Part shown: positions 25,225 to 34,596 of the stretch, one piece after another
Numbering within the stretch: the stretch's first letter is position 1
How the letters are laid out: each line of letters starts with the position of its first letter
Origin: JAFGRU01 sp016934985
Lineage (GTDB): Bacteria > Desulfobacterota > Desulfuromonadia > Desulfuromonadales > JAAYDE01
Length of the DNA: 64,000 nt
Reading direction: 5' to 3'
NCBI GenBank assembly: GCA_963665045.2
Contig: CAXXJQ010000006.1
Location: 124,001-188,000 of the forward strand
The notes under the pieces: generated by a model
The model's input: only the letters and a program-made list of their open reading frames with translations
What the model was told of the DNA's origin: nothing
The model's database searches: none
Position numbers and translations under genes: made by a program

Positions 25225-26001
25225 ATGCAGGAAACTTTTGAAAAAACCAAAAACTGGTTCGAGACCTATGTGGAAGGATTTTTCACCAACGACTCCATCA
25301 ACAACTCCATAATCCGCCTGAAACTGGATCACACTCATCGGGTCTGCCACAACGCGGCAATCCTGGCCGATGCTCTAAAATTGAATTCGCAGGATCATCT
25401 AAATGCCCGCTTAACGGCATTGCTTCATGACGTGGGCCGTTTCAGGCAGTTTTCCCTTTATCAGACTTTCAACGATGCGGTGTCCGACAATCATGCCCTG
25501 ATGGGGATACGTGAAATCGAGTGTCATGGCGTCCTGGATGGCTTGGATGCTGAAGACCGCCGATTGATCTGCCGGGCGATAGCCTGCCACAATGTGCCGG
25601 CACTTCCAGAGGAGAAAGACGAACGCTCCCTGCTGTTTATGAGGCTGATCCGCGATGCCGACAAACTCGACGTTTACAAAGTGCTCCTTCAGAACTATCG
25701 CGACCAGGACCGGGATTCAAGGAATACCGTTTTGCACAAACTGCCGGATACTCCCCATTGCTCTCCAAAAATCCTCGATGCACTCCTGGGGAGAAAAGTC
25801 GCCAAATTCGAGGACATGAAAACACTCAACGATTTCAAACTGCTGAAAGTGGGATGGGTTTACGATCTCAATTTTTCCGCATCATTCAAGATCCTCCAGC
25901 ACCACCGATATATTGAACAGCTTAAAGAAATTCTGCCCACGACCGAACCTGTAACCACCGCCGTAGACCAAGCCCTGGCCTATGTGGCCTCGCGCCTCTA
26001 A
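25225..26001 (+). CDS. HD-domain metal-dependent phosphohydrolase
   Basis: The protein has 258 residues. The HD signature is clear: the first His in KLDHTHRVCHNA, the HD pair in ALLHDVGRFRQFS, further His in DNHALMGI and ACHNVPALPE, and the distal Asp in IRDADKLDVYKVL. Such proteins hydrolyse phosphoester bonds of nucleotides or related compounds; the substrate is not predictable here. It is cytoplasmic, with no sensor domain fused. The start is ATG 25225 with no strong ribosome site. It has the size and layout of other stand-alone HD proteins. Confidence 0.88.
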   Translation: MQETFEKTKNWFETYVEGFFTNDSINNSIIRLKLDHTHRVCHNAAILADALKLNSQDHLNARLTALLHDVGRFRQFSLYQTFNDAVSDNHALMGIREIECHGVLDGLDAEDRRLICRAIACHNVPALPEEKDERSLLFMRLIRDADKLDVYKVLLQNYRDQDRDSRNTVLHKLPDTPHCSPKILDALLGRKVAKFEDMKTLNDFKLLKVGWVYDLNFSASFKILQHHRYIEQLKEILPTTEPVTTAVDQALAYVASRL

Positions 26002-26066
26002 AGTCTGACCTTCTATTTTTTGCTGTCTCTTTGGCGGCCTTACTTCTGGCGGACATTAGTTTGTTT

Positions 26067-26573
26067 TCAAAATTTACGGCTGTCATAAGCCCAGTTCAAC
26101 AAAGCCTGCCGTTGCTTTGGGCGGCAACTCAGATCCCCTTTCAGACAATGCTTGCGAATTTGCGCAATATGCCTTTTCATGGCTTTCCATCTTTTGATCT
26201 GGCGCTCATCATCGGGACCTCTGCGCCCCATGAAATAACGGCAATACCACTGAAACCAGCCGCGCGGATCATCAGCATCAATCCAACCCTTTTCCCGCCA
26301 CACCGACAAGGGCTGTGAGGCGTTGACACCAAAAAAATTCAATTCGGACACATGGCGGTCATGGCAGAGCTTGGCACGCTTAAACCAATCAGCAGGGAAT
26401 TCCTTTTGGCAATCGGTTAGATATTTGCCGCCGAAAACCCCCATTTCGAGCATCTGTTTCGGCGTCAGGTCCGGGGAAAAATCCGGGTGGAAATTTTCCC
26501 CCATGGGCTCGGTGAGAAAATAGACGTAGTCCGTCTGCATAAGGTCGTTCACAATGACTTTGCGTTTTTCCAT
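26067..26573 (-). CDS. Conserved protein of unknown function, Trp/His-rich
   Basis: From ATG 26573 the protein has 168 residues. It opens MEKRKVIVNDLMQTDYVYFL and is rich in aromatic residues: DWFKRAKLCHDRHVSELNFFGV, then DPRGWFQWYCRYFMGRR, then a basic helix RQIKRWKAMKRHIAQIRKHC. It is soluble and looks globular. I have seen similar small proteins in other bacteria without an assigned function, but cannot name the family with certainty. It stands alone between the HD gene and the tRNA pair. No catalytic role can be claimed. Confidence 0.75.
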   Translation of the reverse strand: MEKRKVIVNDLMQTDYVYFLTEPMGENFHPDFSPDLTPKQMLEMGVFGGKYLTDCQKEFPADWFKRAKLCHDRHVSELNFFGVNASQPLSVWREKGWIDADDPRGWFQWYCRYFMGRRGPDDERQIKRWKAMKRHIAQIRKHCLKGDLSCRPKQRQALLNWAYDSRKF

Positions 26574-26705
26574 GACAACCCCGCCTGTCAGAAACAATAC
26601 ATCGCTTTTTTTAAGTGGTCAGGAAAAGACTGCTTCAAAAAAATACTATCAGACAAAAAGGTTGAGGTGCAGAATGGAAGACAGGTTTGCGGGCAAATTC
26701 GGGAC

Positions 26706-26746
26706 AAAAAAGAGGGCTTGTGAAAATCACAAGCCCTCGATTTTTT
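26706..26746. terminator. Bidirectional terminator after the tRNA pair
   Basis: GAGGGCTTGTGA and TCACAAGCCCTC form a 12-bp stem with a tetraloop (AAAA). T runs lie on both sides: TTTTTTT on the plus strand after the hairpin and, on the minus strand, TTTTTT (complement of 26706-26711). It ends the tRNA transcript on the minus strand. Confidence 0.9.
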
Positions 26747-26824
26747 TGGCGTCCCCAGGGGGATTTGAACCCCCGTCGCCGGCGTGAAAGGCCGGTGTCC
26801 TGGACCAGGCTAGACGATGGGGAC
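26747..26824 (-). tRNA. tRNA-Glu (anticodon TTC)
   Basis: The complement folds as a tRNA of 78 bases including an encoded CCA. The acceptor GTCCCCA pairs with TGGGGAC. The anticodon stem CCGGC/GCCGG holds the loop CTTTCAC with anticodon TTC, and the T arm GGGGG TTCAAAT CCCCC is present. It is co-transcribed with tRNA-Lys from the promoter at 26921-26949. Confidence 0.95.
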
Positions 26825-26829
26825 TGGAG

Positions 26830-26905
26830 TGGTGAGCCGCGTAGGACTCGAACCTACGACCATCTGATTAAAAGTCAGATGCTCTACCACCTGAGCTAGC
26901 GGCTC
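26830..26905 (-). tRNA. tRNA-Lys (anticodon TTT)
   Basis: The complement starts GAGCCGCTAGCTCAG and ends with encoded ACCA. The anticodon stem CTGA/TCAG carries the loop with TTT, and the T arm CGTAGGTTCGAGTCCTACG is perfect. It is the first gene of a two-tRNA transcript, five bases before tRNA-Glu. Confidence 0.96.
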
Positions 26906-26920
26906 AATCGACAGATGAGG

Positions 26921-26949
26921 TTTATACTGGATATTAAACCCCAAGTCAA
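26921..26949 (-). promoter_or_regulatory. Sigma-70 promoter of the tRNA pair
   Basis: On the minus strand TTGACT (complement of 26944-26949) and TATAAA (complement of 26921-26926) are separated by 17 bases and lie 16 bases before tRNA-Lys. This is close to consensus, as expected for stable RNA. Confidence 0.85.
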
Positions 26950-27049
26950 CCCTTTTGTAAAACCCGCCGGGAAAATTTTTACCTTTTTTTCTGGTTTTTA
27001 TTCCGCTTGGCTCAACCGATTTCGCTGCCAGGGAATAGCTCCGATCACC

Positions 27050-28345
27050 TCAAACTTTGAAAGGGTTGCTGATCTGAATGGTCTGATCCCTGCGCGGGCC
27101 GACCGACGCAAGCACCACCGGGCATCCACTCATCTTTTCAATGGTCCGAATGAAATTACGGGTTTTTTCCGGCAAGGCATCAAAAGATGTCGTCCCCGAA
27201 ATATCGCTCTGCCAACCCTCCACCTTCTCAAGAACAGGCGTACATTTTTTGAGAACCTCAAGGTCGGCCGGGAAATCATCCAGGGTCTCTCCTTCGCAGC
27301 GGTAGGCGGTACAGATCTGGATAGTCTCGAGGTCATTAAGTACATCGAGCTTGGTCAGGGCCAGACCGGTCATGCCGTTGGTACGGACCGTCTCCCGCAA
27401 GGCAACCATGTCGAGCCAGCCGGTCCTGCGCGGCCGCCCGGTGGTGGCACCGAATTCCTGTCCGGCTTTGCGCAGCATATGGCCATACTCGTCATCCAGT
27501 TCAGTGGGGAAAGGCCCCTCGCCGACCCGTGTCACGTAAGCCTTGGAAATACCGATAACCGCATCGATGGTGCGCGGCCCCAAACCGGTGCCGGTACAGG
27601 CACTCGCGGCAACGGTATTGGAAGAGGTGACATAAGGATAAGTGCCGTGATCGACATCGAGAAGACTCCCCTGGGCACCTTCAAAAAGCAGATTTTTCCC
27701 TTCGCTGATACTGTTGCTGAGAAGCTTGGAAACCCTGGCCAGATATTTTTCGAGGCGCTGGCCGTAAGCGCTGTATTCGGCGAAGATATCCTCTTCCGAG
27801 AGCGGGGCGGCACCGAGAAACTTCTCCAGATAAAAATTCTTCTCCGGCAGGACCTCCCGCAGCTTCGCCCTGAACACCTCCGGGCGCACCAAATCACCCA
27901 GGCGAATGCCACGGCGGGCGACCTTGTCTTCGTAAGCCGGGCCGATACCCCTGCCGGTAGTGCCTATCTTGCGCAGCCCCGAGGAACTCTCCCGCGCGAG
28001 ATCAATGGCCTTGTGATAGGGCATGATGACATGGGTTCCGGCATCGATGACAAGTTGCCGATCGTCCTGAAAATAGCCCTTGCTTTTGAGCTTGTCAGTT
28101 TCCTCAAAAAACACCTTGGGGTCGAGAACCACACCGTTGCCGATAACACAGCGCTTGCCGGCGTGAAGAATGCCGGAGGGGATAAGATGCAGAACCGTCT
28201 TTTCAGTTCCAACAACGAGGGTATGGCCGGCATTGTTGCCACCCTGGAAGCGAACCACTTCATCGGCGTACTCGGTATAGATGTCGACAATCTTTCCTTT
28301 TCCCTCATCTCCCCATTGGGATCCAACAATCACAACATTAGCCAT
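27050..28345 (-). CDS. purA: Adenylosuccinate synthetase
   Basis: The protein has 431 residues, the normal length. It catalyses the GTP-dependent joining of IMP and aspartate, the first step from IMP to AMP. The N-terminal phosphate loop GSQWGDEGKGKIVD (8-21) with the catalytic Asp, the GNNAGHTLVVG block, the TTGRGIGPAYEDK motif, and the base-binding C-terminal ASVGPRRDQTIQI are all present. It follows hisZ with no gap, so the two are co-transcribed, linking purine and histidine synthesis. Confidence 0.97.
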   Translation of the reverse strand: MANVVIVGSQWGDEGKGKIVDIYTEYADEVVRFQGGNNAGHTLVVGTEKTVLHLIPSGILHAGKRCVIGNGVVLDPKVFFEETDKLKSKGYFQDDRQLVIDAGTHVIMPYHKAIDLARESSSGLRKIGTTGRGIGPAYEDKVARRGIRLGDLVRPEVFRAKLREVLPEKNFYLEKFLGAAPLSEEDIFAEYSAYGQRLEKYLARVSKLLSNSISEGKNLLFEGAQGSLLDVDHGTYPYVTSSNTVAASACTGTGLGPRTIDAVIGISKAYVTRVGEGPFPTELDDEYGHMLRKAGQEFGATTGRPRRTGWLDMVALRETVRTNGMTGLALTKLDVLNDLETIQICTAYRCEGETLDDFPADLEVLKKCTPVLEKVEGWQSDISGTTSFDALPEKTRNFIRTIEKMSGCPVVLASVGPRRDQTIQISNPFKV

Positions 28346-29650
28346 TTAATCTCTCCTGATCTGATCCAGCTTGAATTCCGGGGCGAACATTTCCCGTAAA
28401 GGGATCTCTTCTTCCCTGTTTTCCTTAAGCCAGTGAATTTTTACCTTTTCTCCTGTTGCGTCAATAGCCAGAACCATTGCACAGTCCTGCAAACGCGCAC
28501 AGGCCAGGGTCTCATTCATGGTTCGGGAAACGATTTCCAGGGCTGCCGCATATCCATTGCCACGCAAAGCCTGGACCAGGTCCAAAGCCTGCCCACTTCC
28601 CTGGTCTTCTTCACAAACAAGAATAGTTTTGTTTTCAGCGGTTGTGGCTTCAATTTCCCCGGCCAGGGCAGAAAAAAGGCCGAGGATATTGAACGTAAAC
28701 CCCGTGGCCGGCACGCTGTATCCATAACGCTCAACGAGATTGTCGTAGCGCCCGCCCGAACAGACCTCGCGGCCGATACCTTTGAGATAACCCTGGAAAA
28801 TCAGTCCGGTATGATAATCGAGCCCGCGAATCTCCCCAAGGTCGAAGGTCACATGGTCACTCACCTTGTAACGATCAAGAAGAGCCAGAACCTGGCGGAG
28901 ATTCTCAAGAGCCCGGCACGACTCGGGGTTGCGCACCAAGGCCTCGGCCCTGTCCAGGACCTCGCGCCCCCCGTAGAGACGGGGCAGGGCCAATATCTCC
29001 TTTTTGCGGGGATCATCCGCCGCCAGATCGGCAAGCAGGGTCTCCAGTTCCGGAGTATCCTTGCGGGCAATGGCGTCCTGAATCCGCCGGGCGTGACTGG
29101 GCGGGAGCTCAAGCTGGCGCATAACACCATGGAAAAATTCAACCTGGCCGATGTCGATAGAAAACTCTAAGGCTCCCAGAGCCCGGAACCCTTCCACCGC
29201 CATGGCCACCATCTCGGCATCGGCTTGCGCACTGCTGTGACCGATCAGTTCCGCGCCGGATTGGAATATCTCCCGCTCCTTGCCGGATTTCTGTTCCGTG
29301 TAACGCAGCACCCGACCGCTGTAGCAAAGCCTCAAGGGGAGGGGAAAATCGCGCATGCGGGTGGCGACAATGCGTGCAACCTGGGGCGTTATATCAGGAG
29401 CAAAAGCAACCAGTTTGCCGCTTTGACGGTCGTCGAGGCGGAAAGTGCTCTCTCGCAGGCTCTCCCCCAGGCCACGTTCAAGAACATGAAGGTATTCGAG
29501 GGAGGGGGTGACAATGGGGCTGTAACCCCAGGTCCGGTAAACCCCTGCAAGGATCTGTTCCAGGTAGGCAATCCTGCAGGCACTCCCCGGCAGAAAATCC
29601 TTGACCCCTTCCGGCAGCCGGGTCTTTTCGGAAATGCTTAGATTCGGCAC
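28346..29650 (-). CDS. hisZ: ATP phosphoribosyltransferase regulatory subunit
   Basis: The protein has 434 residues, of the histidyl-tRNA-synthetase-like HisZ family. It opens LPEGVKDFLPG and shows class II synthetase-like motifs (FAPDITPQVARIVATRM; LCYSGRVLRYTEQKSGKEREIFQSG; GEIRGLDYHTGLIFQGY; VCSGGRYDNLVERYG), as expected of HisZ, which lacks aminoacylation activity. HisZ is needed by the short form of HisG for activity and histidine feedback. The stop of hisZ touches the start of purA. That order is common in deltaproteobacteria. Confidence 0.93.
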   Translation of the reverse strand: MPNLSISEKTRLPEGVKDFLPGSACRIAYLEQILAGVYRTWGYSPIVTPSLEYLHVLERGLGESLRESTFRLDDRQSGKLVAFAPDITPQVARIVATRMRDFPLPLRLCYSGRVLRYTEQKSGKEREIFQSGAELIGHSSAQADAEMVAMAVEGFRALGALEFSIDIGQVEFFHGVMRQLELPPSHARRIQDAIARKDTPELETLLADLAADDPRKKEILALPRLYGGREVLDRAEALVRNPESCRALENLRQVLALLDRYKVSDHVTFDLGEIRGLDYHTGLIFQGYLKGIGREVCSGGRYDNLVERYGYSVPATGFTFNILGLFSALAGEIEATTAENKTILVCEEDQGSGQALDLVQALRGNGYAAALEIVSRTMNETLACARLQDCAMVLAIDATGEKVKIHWLKENREEEIPLREMFAPEFKLDQIRRD

Positions 29651-29777
29651 GGCTTTCTATCCAACCACGGTGGACAATAAAAAATTCTCGTAGCTGTTCA
29701 GCAGAACAAACTTGTACCACCATCTTCGGAACAGGCGGAACGAGACACTCTTTCAAAAAAAAAGACAATAATAAATC

Positions 29778-29920
29778 GTAACTATTCAATACAAGGACTT
29801 GCGTCGCCCATGGATAGGGCATCTGCCGCCCGGATGGCGGCAGCTAAACCCCCTGGATAGGTTCACGCGGCCCTTGGAATGGGCGATGCGAGGCATTGCA
29901 CCGTAAGCTGCATAATTACA
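29778..29920 (+). repeat. Structured intergenic repeat, copy D
   Basis: This is the best-preserved copy. Outer arms are CTTGCGTCGCCCAT (29798-29811) and ATGGGCGATGCGAG (29879-29892), pairing over 14 positions. Inside lies a hairpin CTGCCGCC (29823-29830) / GGCGGCAG (29836-29843) and the block GGTTCACGCGGCCC. It starts near CGTAACTATTCA and ends near GCATAATTAC. It fills the space between hisZ and pepA. Confidence 0.9.
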
Positions 29921-30074
29921 ATAAATCTTCTCTGCCGGTCATGGAACTTTCGGCACAGTGTTCCAAAATGCACAAAAGAACCCTTTAAAGCAAGCTTTTT
30001 TACAAAAATCAACCCTGGCTGAACACTATCGAGGCCGAATTTGACATTACTTTATCAAAAGTGCAGTGGCCGGG

Positions 30075-31577
30075 CTAATCTTTCAAATTCTGCAGAAACC
30101 TCGTCAACAACCTTACGCCAAAACCTGTCCCGCCCTTGGGGCGATAGTGCCCCCCCTTGTATTCCCAGGCGGTACCCGCGATATCGACATGAGCCCATTT
30201 GTATTCATCGGCAAATTTTTTGAGGAACACCGCCGCTGAAATGGTCCCTGCAGGCCGGCCCCCGGAATTCTTGATATCCGCCACCTCGCTTTTCATAAGT
30301 TCGCTGTAGTCGTCCCACAAAGGCAGCTCCCACAACCTTTCACCAGTTTCCTCGCCGTTCTCGACCAAAGCCCCGATAAGATCGCTGTCATTGCCCAGCA
30401 CCGCGCTGGCTTCGTGTCCGAGCGCCACGATACAGGCCCCGGTCAGAGTCGCCAGATCAATGACCAGGCGTGGATTGTAGCGACCCGCATAAGTAAGAGC
30501 ATCGGCCAGAATGAGCCGGCCCTCGGCGTCGGTATTGAGTACCTCGATGGTTTTGCCGGACAGGGAGGTCAGAATGTCACCCGGCCGGATCGCTGTCCCG
30601 GAGGGAAGATTTTCTACCGCGGGGATAATCCCCACCACTCGATGGGGCAGGACGAGATTGGAAACCGCCAGCATGGTTCCGATCACTGCCGCACCGCCGG
30701 CCATGTCCATCTTCATTTCATCCATCTTGTCGGAAGGTTTGAGAGAAATGCCGCCGGAATCGAAAACTACCCCCTTGCCGACCAGAACCACCGGGTCCTC
30801 GTCCGGGTCGGCGCCCACATATTCGAGGACAATCAGGCGCGGTTCACGACTGCTCCCCTGGGCGACACCCAGCAAAGCACCCATGCCTTCCTTTTCAAGT
30901 TCGGCTTTTTCGAGGACGCGACATTTCAGACCTGCTTTGGCAGCCATGGAGCGGGCCTGTTGCGCAAGATATTCAGGTGATTTGACATTGCCGGGTTCGT
31001 TGACCAGGTCACGGCTGAGGAAAACCGCCTCGCAAATCCCCTGCGCCTGGCCGATACCGACCAGAAGATCCTGTTCCAGAAAACTGTTATTGCTGCAAAA
31101 ATCGACCTTTTCGATAAGCGGAGGCTTGTCCTCAGCATTTTGCGTCTGGTAGCGATCAAAACGGTAATCAGCCAGAAAGATCCCCTCGCTGAGCACCTGG
31201 CCAATAGTCTGGGGGACGCTGCCCTCACCCATGAAAGAGGCAACATCCACGGCGAAGGAATGGGCTTTGATTCCTTTAATCAGATTGGTTGCCGCGCCAA
31301 CAGCCCGGCGAATTTTTTCCGCATCAATGTTTTCGGCCTTTCCCAGTCCTACAAGCAAAACACGCCGACATGCCCTATCCGCGCCCATGTGAAGAAGCAT
31401 GGTCTGTTGATGCCTGCCGGTAAATTCCTTTTCCGCAAAAATGTTGCCGAGATCCCGCCCCGTCAAACGCAGAATACTTTCCTTTCTGGCGACACCCGTC
31501 TCTTCTTCATATACTCCCACTACAAGACAGGGCGTCTTTTTCTCGCTGACAGGGCCAATCTGCAGTTGAATTTTCAT
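30075..31577 (-). CDS. pepA: Leucyl aminopeptidase (M17)
   Basis: From ATG 31577 (ribosome site AAAGGA) the protein has 500 residues; an upstream in-frame start adds 16 non-conserved residues. It is a hexameric two-metal aminopeptidase of the cytoplasm, releasing N-terminal residues, and in some bacteria a DNA-binding regulator. The C-terminal catalytic domain shows VLVGKGVVFDSGGISLKPSD, MKMDMAGGAAV and the family signature NTDAEGRLILADALTYA. The N-terminal domain is diverged, as usual. It is monocistronic by context. Confidence 0.95.
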   Translation of the reverse strand: MKIQLQIGPVSEKKTPCLVVGVYEEETGVARKESILRLTGRDLGNIFAEKEFTGRHQQTMLLHMGADRACRRVLLVGLGKAENIDAEKIRRAVGAATNLIKGIKAHSFAVDVASFMGEGSVPQTIGQVLSEGIFLADYRFDRYQTQNAEDKPPLIEKVDFCSNNSFLEQDLLVGIGQAQGICEAVFLSRDLVNEPGNVKSPEYLAQQARSMAAKAGLKCRVLEKAELEKEGMGALLGVAQGSSREPRLIVLEYVGADPDEDPVVLVGKGVVFDSGGISLKPSDKMDEMKMDMAGGAAVIGTMLAVSNLVLPHRVVGIIPAVENLPSGTAIRPGDILTSLSGKTIEVLNTDAEGRLILADALTYAGRYNPRLVIDLATLTGACIVALGHEASAVLGNDSDLIGALVENGEETGERLWELPLWDDYSELMKSEVADIKNSGGRPAGTISAAVFLKKFADEYKWAHVDIAGTAWEYKGGHYRPKGGTGFGVRLLTRFLQNLKD

Positions 31578-31768
31578 TGAATAAATCCTTTCAATAAATT
31601 TGGTATTGAAAATTTTACCCGACAACTCAGGAGAAGAAATAAGGCCTTTGTTATTTTACCCTTTCACCGGTTTCAGACAAGAACAAACAGCAATTTGTGG
31701 CTTTTCACAACATTTTCGGCGAAAATATTATTATTGAATTTTGTCCACAGAGGCAGGAAATCTTAAAA

Positions 31769-32569
31769 TTGGATAATCTTAGAAAATATGGCGTTGCACC
31801 ATTTCGTGTCGGGGTAGTTCATGGCGGACCCGGGGCCGCCGGAGAGATGGCCCCCCTGGCTCGTCAACTCGCCTGTCAGCAAAGTATTCTGGAGCCCATT
31901 CAAACGGCTGACAGCCTCGATGGTCAGGTCGAAGAACTACAGGCCCTGCTTTTGGCACATGGGAAGCCGCCCCTGGTTCTGATCGGCTATTCCTGGGGGG
32001 CGTGGCTCAGCTTTATCGTCGCGGCTCACTATCCTGATCTGGTGAAAAAGCTGATATTGGTGAGCAGTGGCCCTTTCGAGGAAAAATACGCTATTAACAT
32101 CGCAGCAACCCGGCTGGCACGCCTGCACGAGAAAGATAGGGGAGAACTCCAATCACTCATGAAAACTCTCAACCATCCGCTGGCGAAAACCAGAAATCAG
32201 GCTTTTGGCCGCATTGGCAATTTAATCTTCAAAGCGGATTCCTTCGACCCCCTGGAAAATGACCGCAAAGAGATCGGCAGTAATTTCGCCATCTTTCAGA
32301 AAGTCTGGCCACAGGGTGCTGAACTGAGAAAAAGCGGAAAACTTCTGGAGTTGGGACGTAATATCCAAGCCCCGGTGACCGCCATTCACGGCGACTACGA
32401 TCCTCATCCGGCAGCGGGAGTCCAAAAGCCCCTCGCAACCGTGCTGCACGATTTCCGTTTTTTTCTCCTGAAAAATTGCGGTCACAGCCCCTGGACCGAA
32501 CGACAGGCAAAAGAGGAGTTTTATCTGTTGCTGGCCAGGGAATTAGGGATTCCGGCCAGTTCGTTTTGA
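31769..32569 (+). CDS. Alpha/beta hydrolase
   Basis: The product has about 266 residues from TTG 31769. A longer frame from GTG 31697 adds 24 residues that do not look conserved, so the start is uncertain. The oxyanion block VVHGGPGAAGEMAPLA, nucleophile elbow GYSWGAW (Ser in LIGYSWGAW), catalytic Asp in HGDYDPHP and His in KNCGHSPWTE make a complete alpha/beta-hydrolase triad. Its size fits esterase or proline-iminopeptidase-like members; the substrate is unknown. It is divergent from pepA and stands alone. Confidence 0.85.
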   Translation: MDNLRKYGVAPFRVGVVHGGPGAAGEMAPLARQLACQQSILEPIQTADSLDGQVEELQALLLAHGKPPLVLIGYSWGAWLSFIVAAHYPDLVKKLILVSSGPFEEKYAINIAATRLARLHEKDRGELQSLMKTLNHPLAKTRNQAFGRIGNLIFKADSFDPLENDRKEIGSNFAIFQKVWPQGAELRKSGKLLELGRNIQAPVTAIHGDYDPHPAAGVQKPLATVLHDFRFFLLKNCGHSPWTERQAKEEFYLLLARELGIPASSF

Positions 32570-32671
32570 AACTTACGGGTTTGTATTTTTTCTTCCTTGT
32601 TGTATACTGAAATAGTATCAATAAATTACCTGTTCTATTCTTGAGATTTACATCTTGGAAAGGAGGACCCC

Positions 32672-32920
32672 ATGTTTTCCAGAGAAGAATATGAAAATAA
32701 CTTTAAATCAGAACTGGATGATATCAGGCTCCAGATTGAAACACTGGCTTTGAACCATCGCAATGAGGACCGTTTTCTGGAGTTGAGGAATAAAGAAGAA
32801 AAAACACGCCTGAAACTGCGGGAACTGCGTTCCTCATCCGATGACCGGTGGGAGCGGATCAGGCCGGAGCTCGAAAGGTTCTATGATGACCTGAACAAAT
32901 CCATTGCAGTTTTCCATTAA
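32672..32920 (+). CDS. Small coiled-coil protein of unknown function
   Basis: The protein has 82 residues, preceded by a strong ribosome site (AAGGAGG). It is almost entirely charged and helical (ELDDIRLQIETLALNHRNEDRFLELRNKEEK split across residues 10-45, then RLKLRELRSS), a likely coiled coil. No signal peptide or membrane segment is present. It is followed by a strong terminator. I do not recognise the family, but the gene signals are convincing. Confidence 0.78.
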   Translation: MFSREEYENNFKSELDDIRLQIETLALNHRNEDRFLELRNKEEKTRLKLRELRSSSDDRWERIRPELERFYDDLNKSIAVFH

Positions 32921-32978
32921 GACGAAATCCTGCCGGGCCATTGAAAAACCCGGCGGCCGATATCCTTAAATGAAAAAA

Positions 32979-33012
32979 TGGGCAACTCAATTCTTATGAG
33001 TTGCCCATTTTT
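32979..33012 (+). terminator. Rho-independent terminator
   Basis: ATGGGCAACTCA pairs with TGAGTTGCCCAT around a seven-base loop and is followed by TTTTT on the plus strand. It ends the small coiled-coil gene. Preceding A residues allow some function on the minus strand too. Confidence 0.92.
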
Positions 33013-33073
33013 CTGTTGCCCCGCCTTGCCGCCCTTGGCGAGTCAAAACTCTTATTGTAGAACCGACACCCGG

Positions 33074-33532
33074 TCAGTCGTTCACTGAAAGGATATGCCG
33101 ACAATTGACGTAAACCACATGTTTATCCTGAAACAACGGGAAAAATTTCAGCTTCTGGTTGAAAAAATCCTTGGCCCGACAACTTTCGTTAGGCAGGTTG
33201 ATGAACACTTCCCCTTTGATCGGGTCCTGGTTGAAGGTTTTTATACTGACAGGACAATTATTCCCCAGAACCAGCCAATCCTCGGTTTCAACCTGCCGTT
33301 CGGTTTTAACACTGACGACATGATCTAAATTCAACAGGGTGGCCGAAACCTCCGCAGAGGTTTTTACCGGAATAAAATAATTCTCTTCTTCGTTCAACAA
33401 CTCACCGAGCCTCTGTACACTGTCGTGACTATGGCTGAAAAGACGCAAAAACACATCGCCCCTTATTTGGCTGCCATCGGTCAGGGTAAAAACCACGGTT
33501 CGGGATAATTTCTGAATTTTGGGTCCGCTCAT
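33074..33532 (-). CDS. PilT-associated protein of unknown function
   Basis: The protein has 152 residues with two similar beta-rich halves. One is VFTLTDGSQIRGDVFLRLFSHSHDSV with an FIPV motif. The other is PVSIKTFNQDPIKGEVFINLPNESCRAKDFFN with FFPL. The internal similarity suggests a duplicated small barrel. It follows pilT by 14 bases on the same strand. It may be an accessory to pilus retraction or a surface-sensing output; this is inference. The family resembles DUF6812-like proteins, a match made by eye only. Confidence 0.75.
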   Translation of the reverse strand: MSGPKIQKLSRTVVFTLTDGSQIRGDVFLRLFSHSHDSVQRLGELLNEEENYFIPVKTSAEVSATLLNLDHVVSVKTERQVETEDWLVLGNNCPVSIKTFNQDPIKGEVFINLPNESCRAKDFFNQKLKFFPLFQDKHVVYVNCRHILSVND

Positions 33533-33546
33533 GTCACGTTCACCTC

Positions 33547-34596
33547 TTAGCTTGCCGGAAAAAGATTTTTATTGGTCGCATACCTGCGAGCTTCTTCCGC
33601 ACTTATTTTCTTTTCTTTATATAATTCCTGTATAGCCTGATCCATCAACTGCATCCCCTCACCTTTTCCGGTCTGTATGACTGACGGAATCTGGAAAGTC
33701 TTTCCTTCCCGAATCAGGTTGGATACTGCCGGATTTACAGCCAGAATTTCCAGGGCCGCACAACGCTTGCCGTCGGTCGTTTTCAGAAGCTGCTGGGCAA
33801 GAACACCCTTGAGGGATTCCCCCAGCATGGCACGGATCTGCTCCTGCTGGTTGGTGGGAAAAACGTTGATAATGCGGTCGACGGTTTTGGACGCGCTGTT
33901 GGTATGCAGGGTCCCGAAGACGAGGTGGCCGGTTTCCGCAGCGGTGATGGCCAGTTCTATGGTTTCCAGATCGCGCATCTCCCCGACCAGAATGATATCC
34001 GGGTCCTCGCGCAAGGCCGCCCTCAAAGCCGCCGCAAAAGAGCGGGTATGGCGCCCCACTTCCCTCTGGTTGACCAGGCTTTTCTGGCTGACGTGGACAA
34101 ACTCAACCGGATCTTCGATGGTCAGAATGTGGTCATTCCGGGTTTTGTTGACATGATCGATCATCGCTGCCAGGGTCGTCGATTTTCCGCTTCCCGTCGG
34201 CCCGGTCACCAGAACCAGTCCACGGCTGAACTGGGTAAATTTCAAAACCCCTTCGGGCAGGCCGAGTTCCTCCGCTGTCAGGATTTTGGTCGGAATAATT
34301 CTGAAGACTGCGCTTATGCCATGACGCCCGTTAAAGATATTGGCTCTGAAGCGTGAATCCAATGCCGGTACTTCATAAGCGAAATCAATATCCCAGGTCT
34401 CTTCAAACTTCTCCCTTTGTACCTGGCTCATGATTTCATAAAGCAGAACCTTGCACTGCTCATGGGAAATTTTCTGTTCCACAACAGGCACTAAATTGCC
34501 GGCCGCGCGAAGCATGGGCGGATGACCCGGAGAAAGGTGGAGGTCGGAACCGCCTTTTTTCTTCATGAGGTCGAAAAGAGCGTCTATTTTCGCCAT
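33547..34596 (-). CDS. pilT: Type IV pilus retraction ATPase PilT
   Basis: The protein has 349 residues. It is a hexameric cytoplasmic ATPase that powers type IV pilus retraction. It shows an N-terminal PAS-like domain (1-100; GGSDLHLSPGHPPMLR), Walker A (TGPTGSGKSTTLAAM), the Asp box IEDPVEFVH, Walker B (DPDIILVGEMRDLETI) and the His box GHLVFGTLHTNSA. The AIRNLIRE-like motif near the C-terminus reads VSNLIREGKTFQI. It is distinguished from PilB by size. It is two genes with its downstream partner; no other pil genes are nearby. Confidence 0.94.
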   Translation of the reverse strand: MAKIDALFDLMKKKGGSDLHLSPGHPPMLRAAGNLVPVVEQKISHEQCKVLLYEIMSQVQREKFEETWDIDFAYEVPALDSRFRANIFNGRHGISAVFRIIPTKILTAEELGLPEGVLKFTQFSRGLVLVTGPTGSGKSTTLAAMIDHVNKTRNDHILTIEDPVEFVHVSQKSLVNQREVGRHTRSFAAALRAALREDPDIILVGEMRDLETIELAITAAETGHLVFGTLHTNSASKTVDRIINVFPTNQQEQIRAMLGESLKGVLAQQLLKTTDGKRCAALEILAVNPAVSNLIREGKTFQIPSVIQTGKGEGMQLMDQAIQELYKEKKISAEEARRYATNKNLFPAS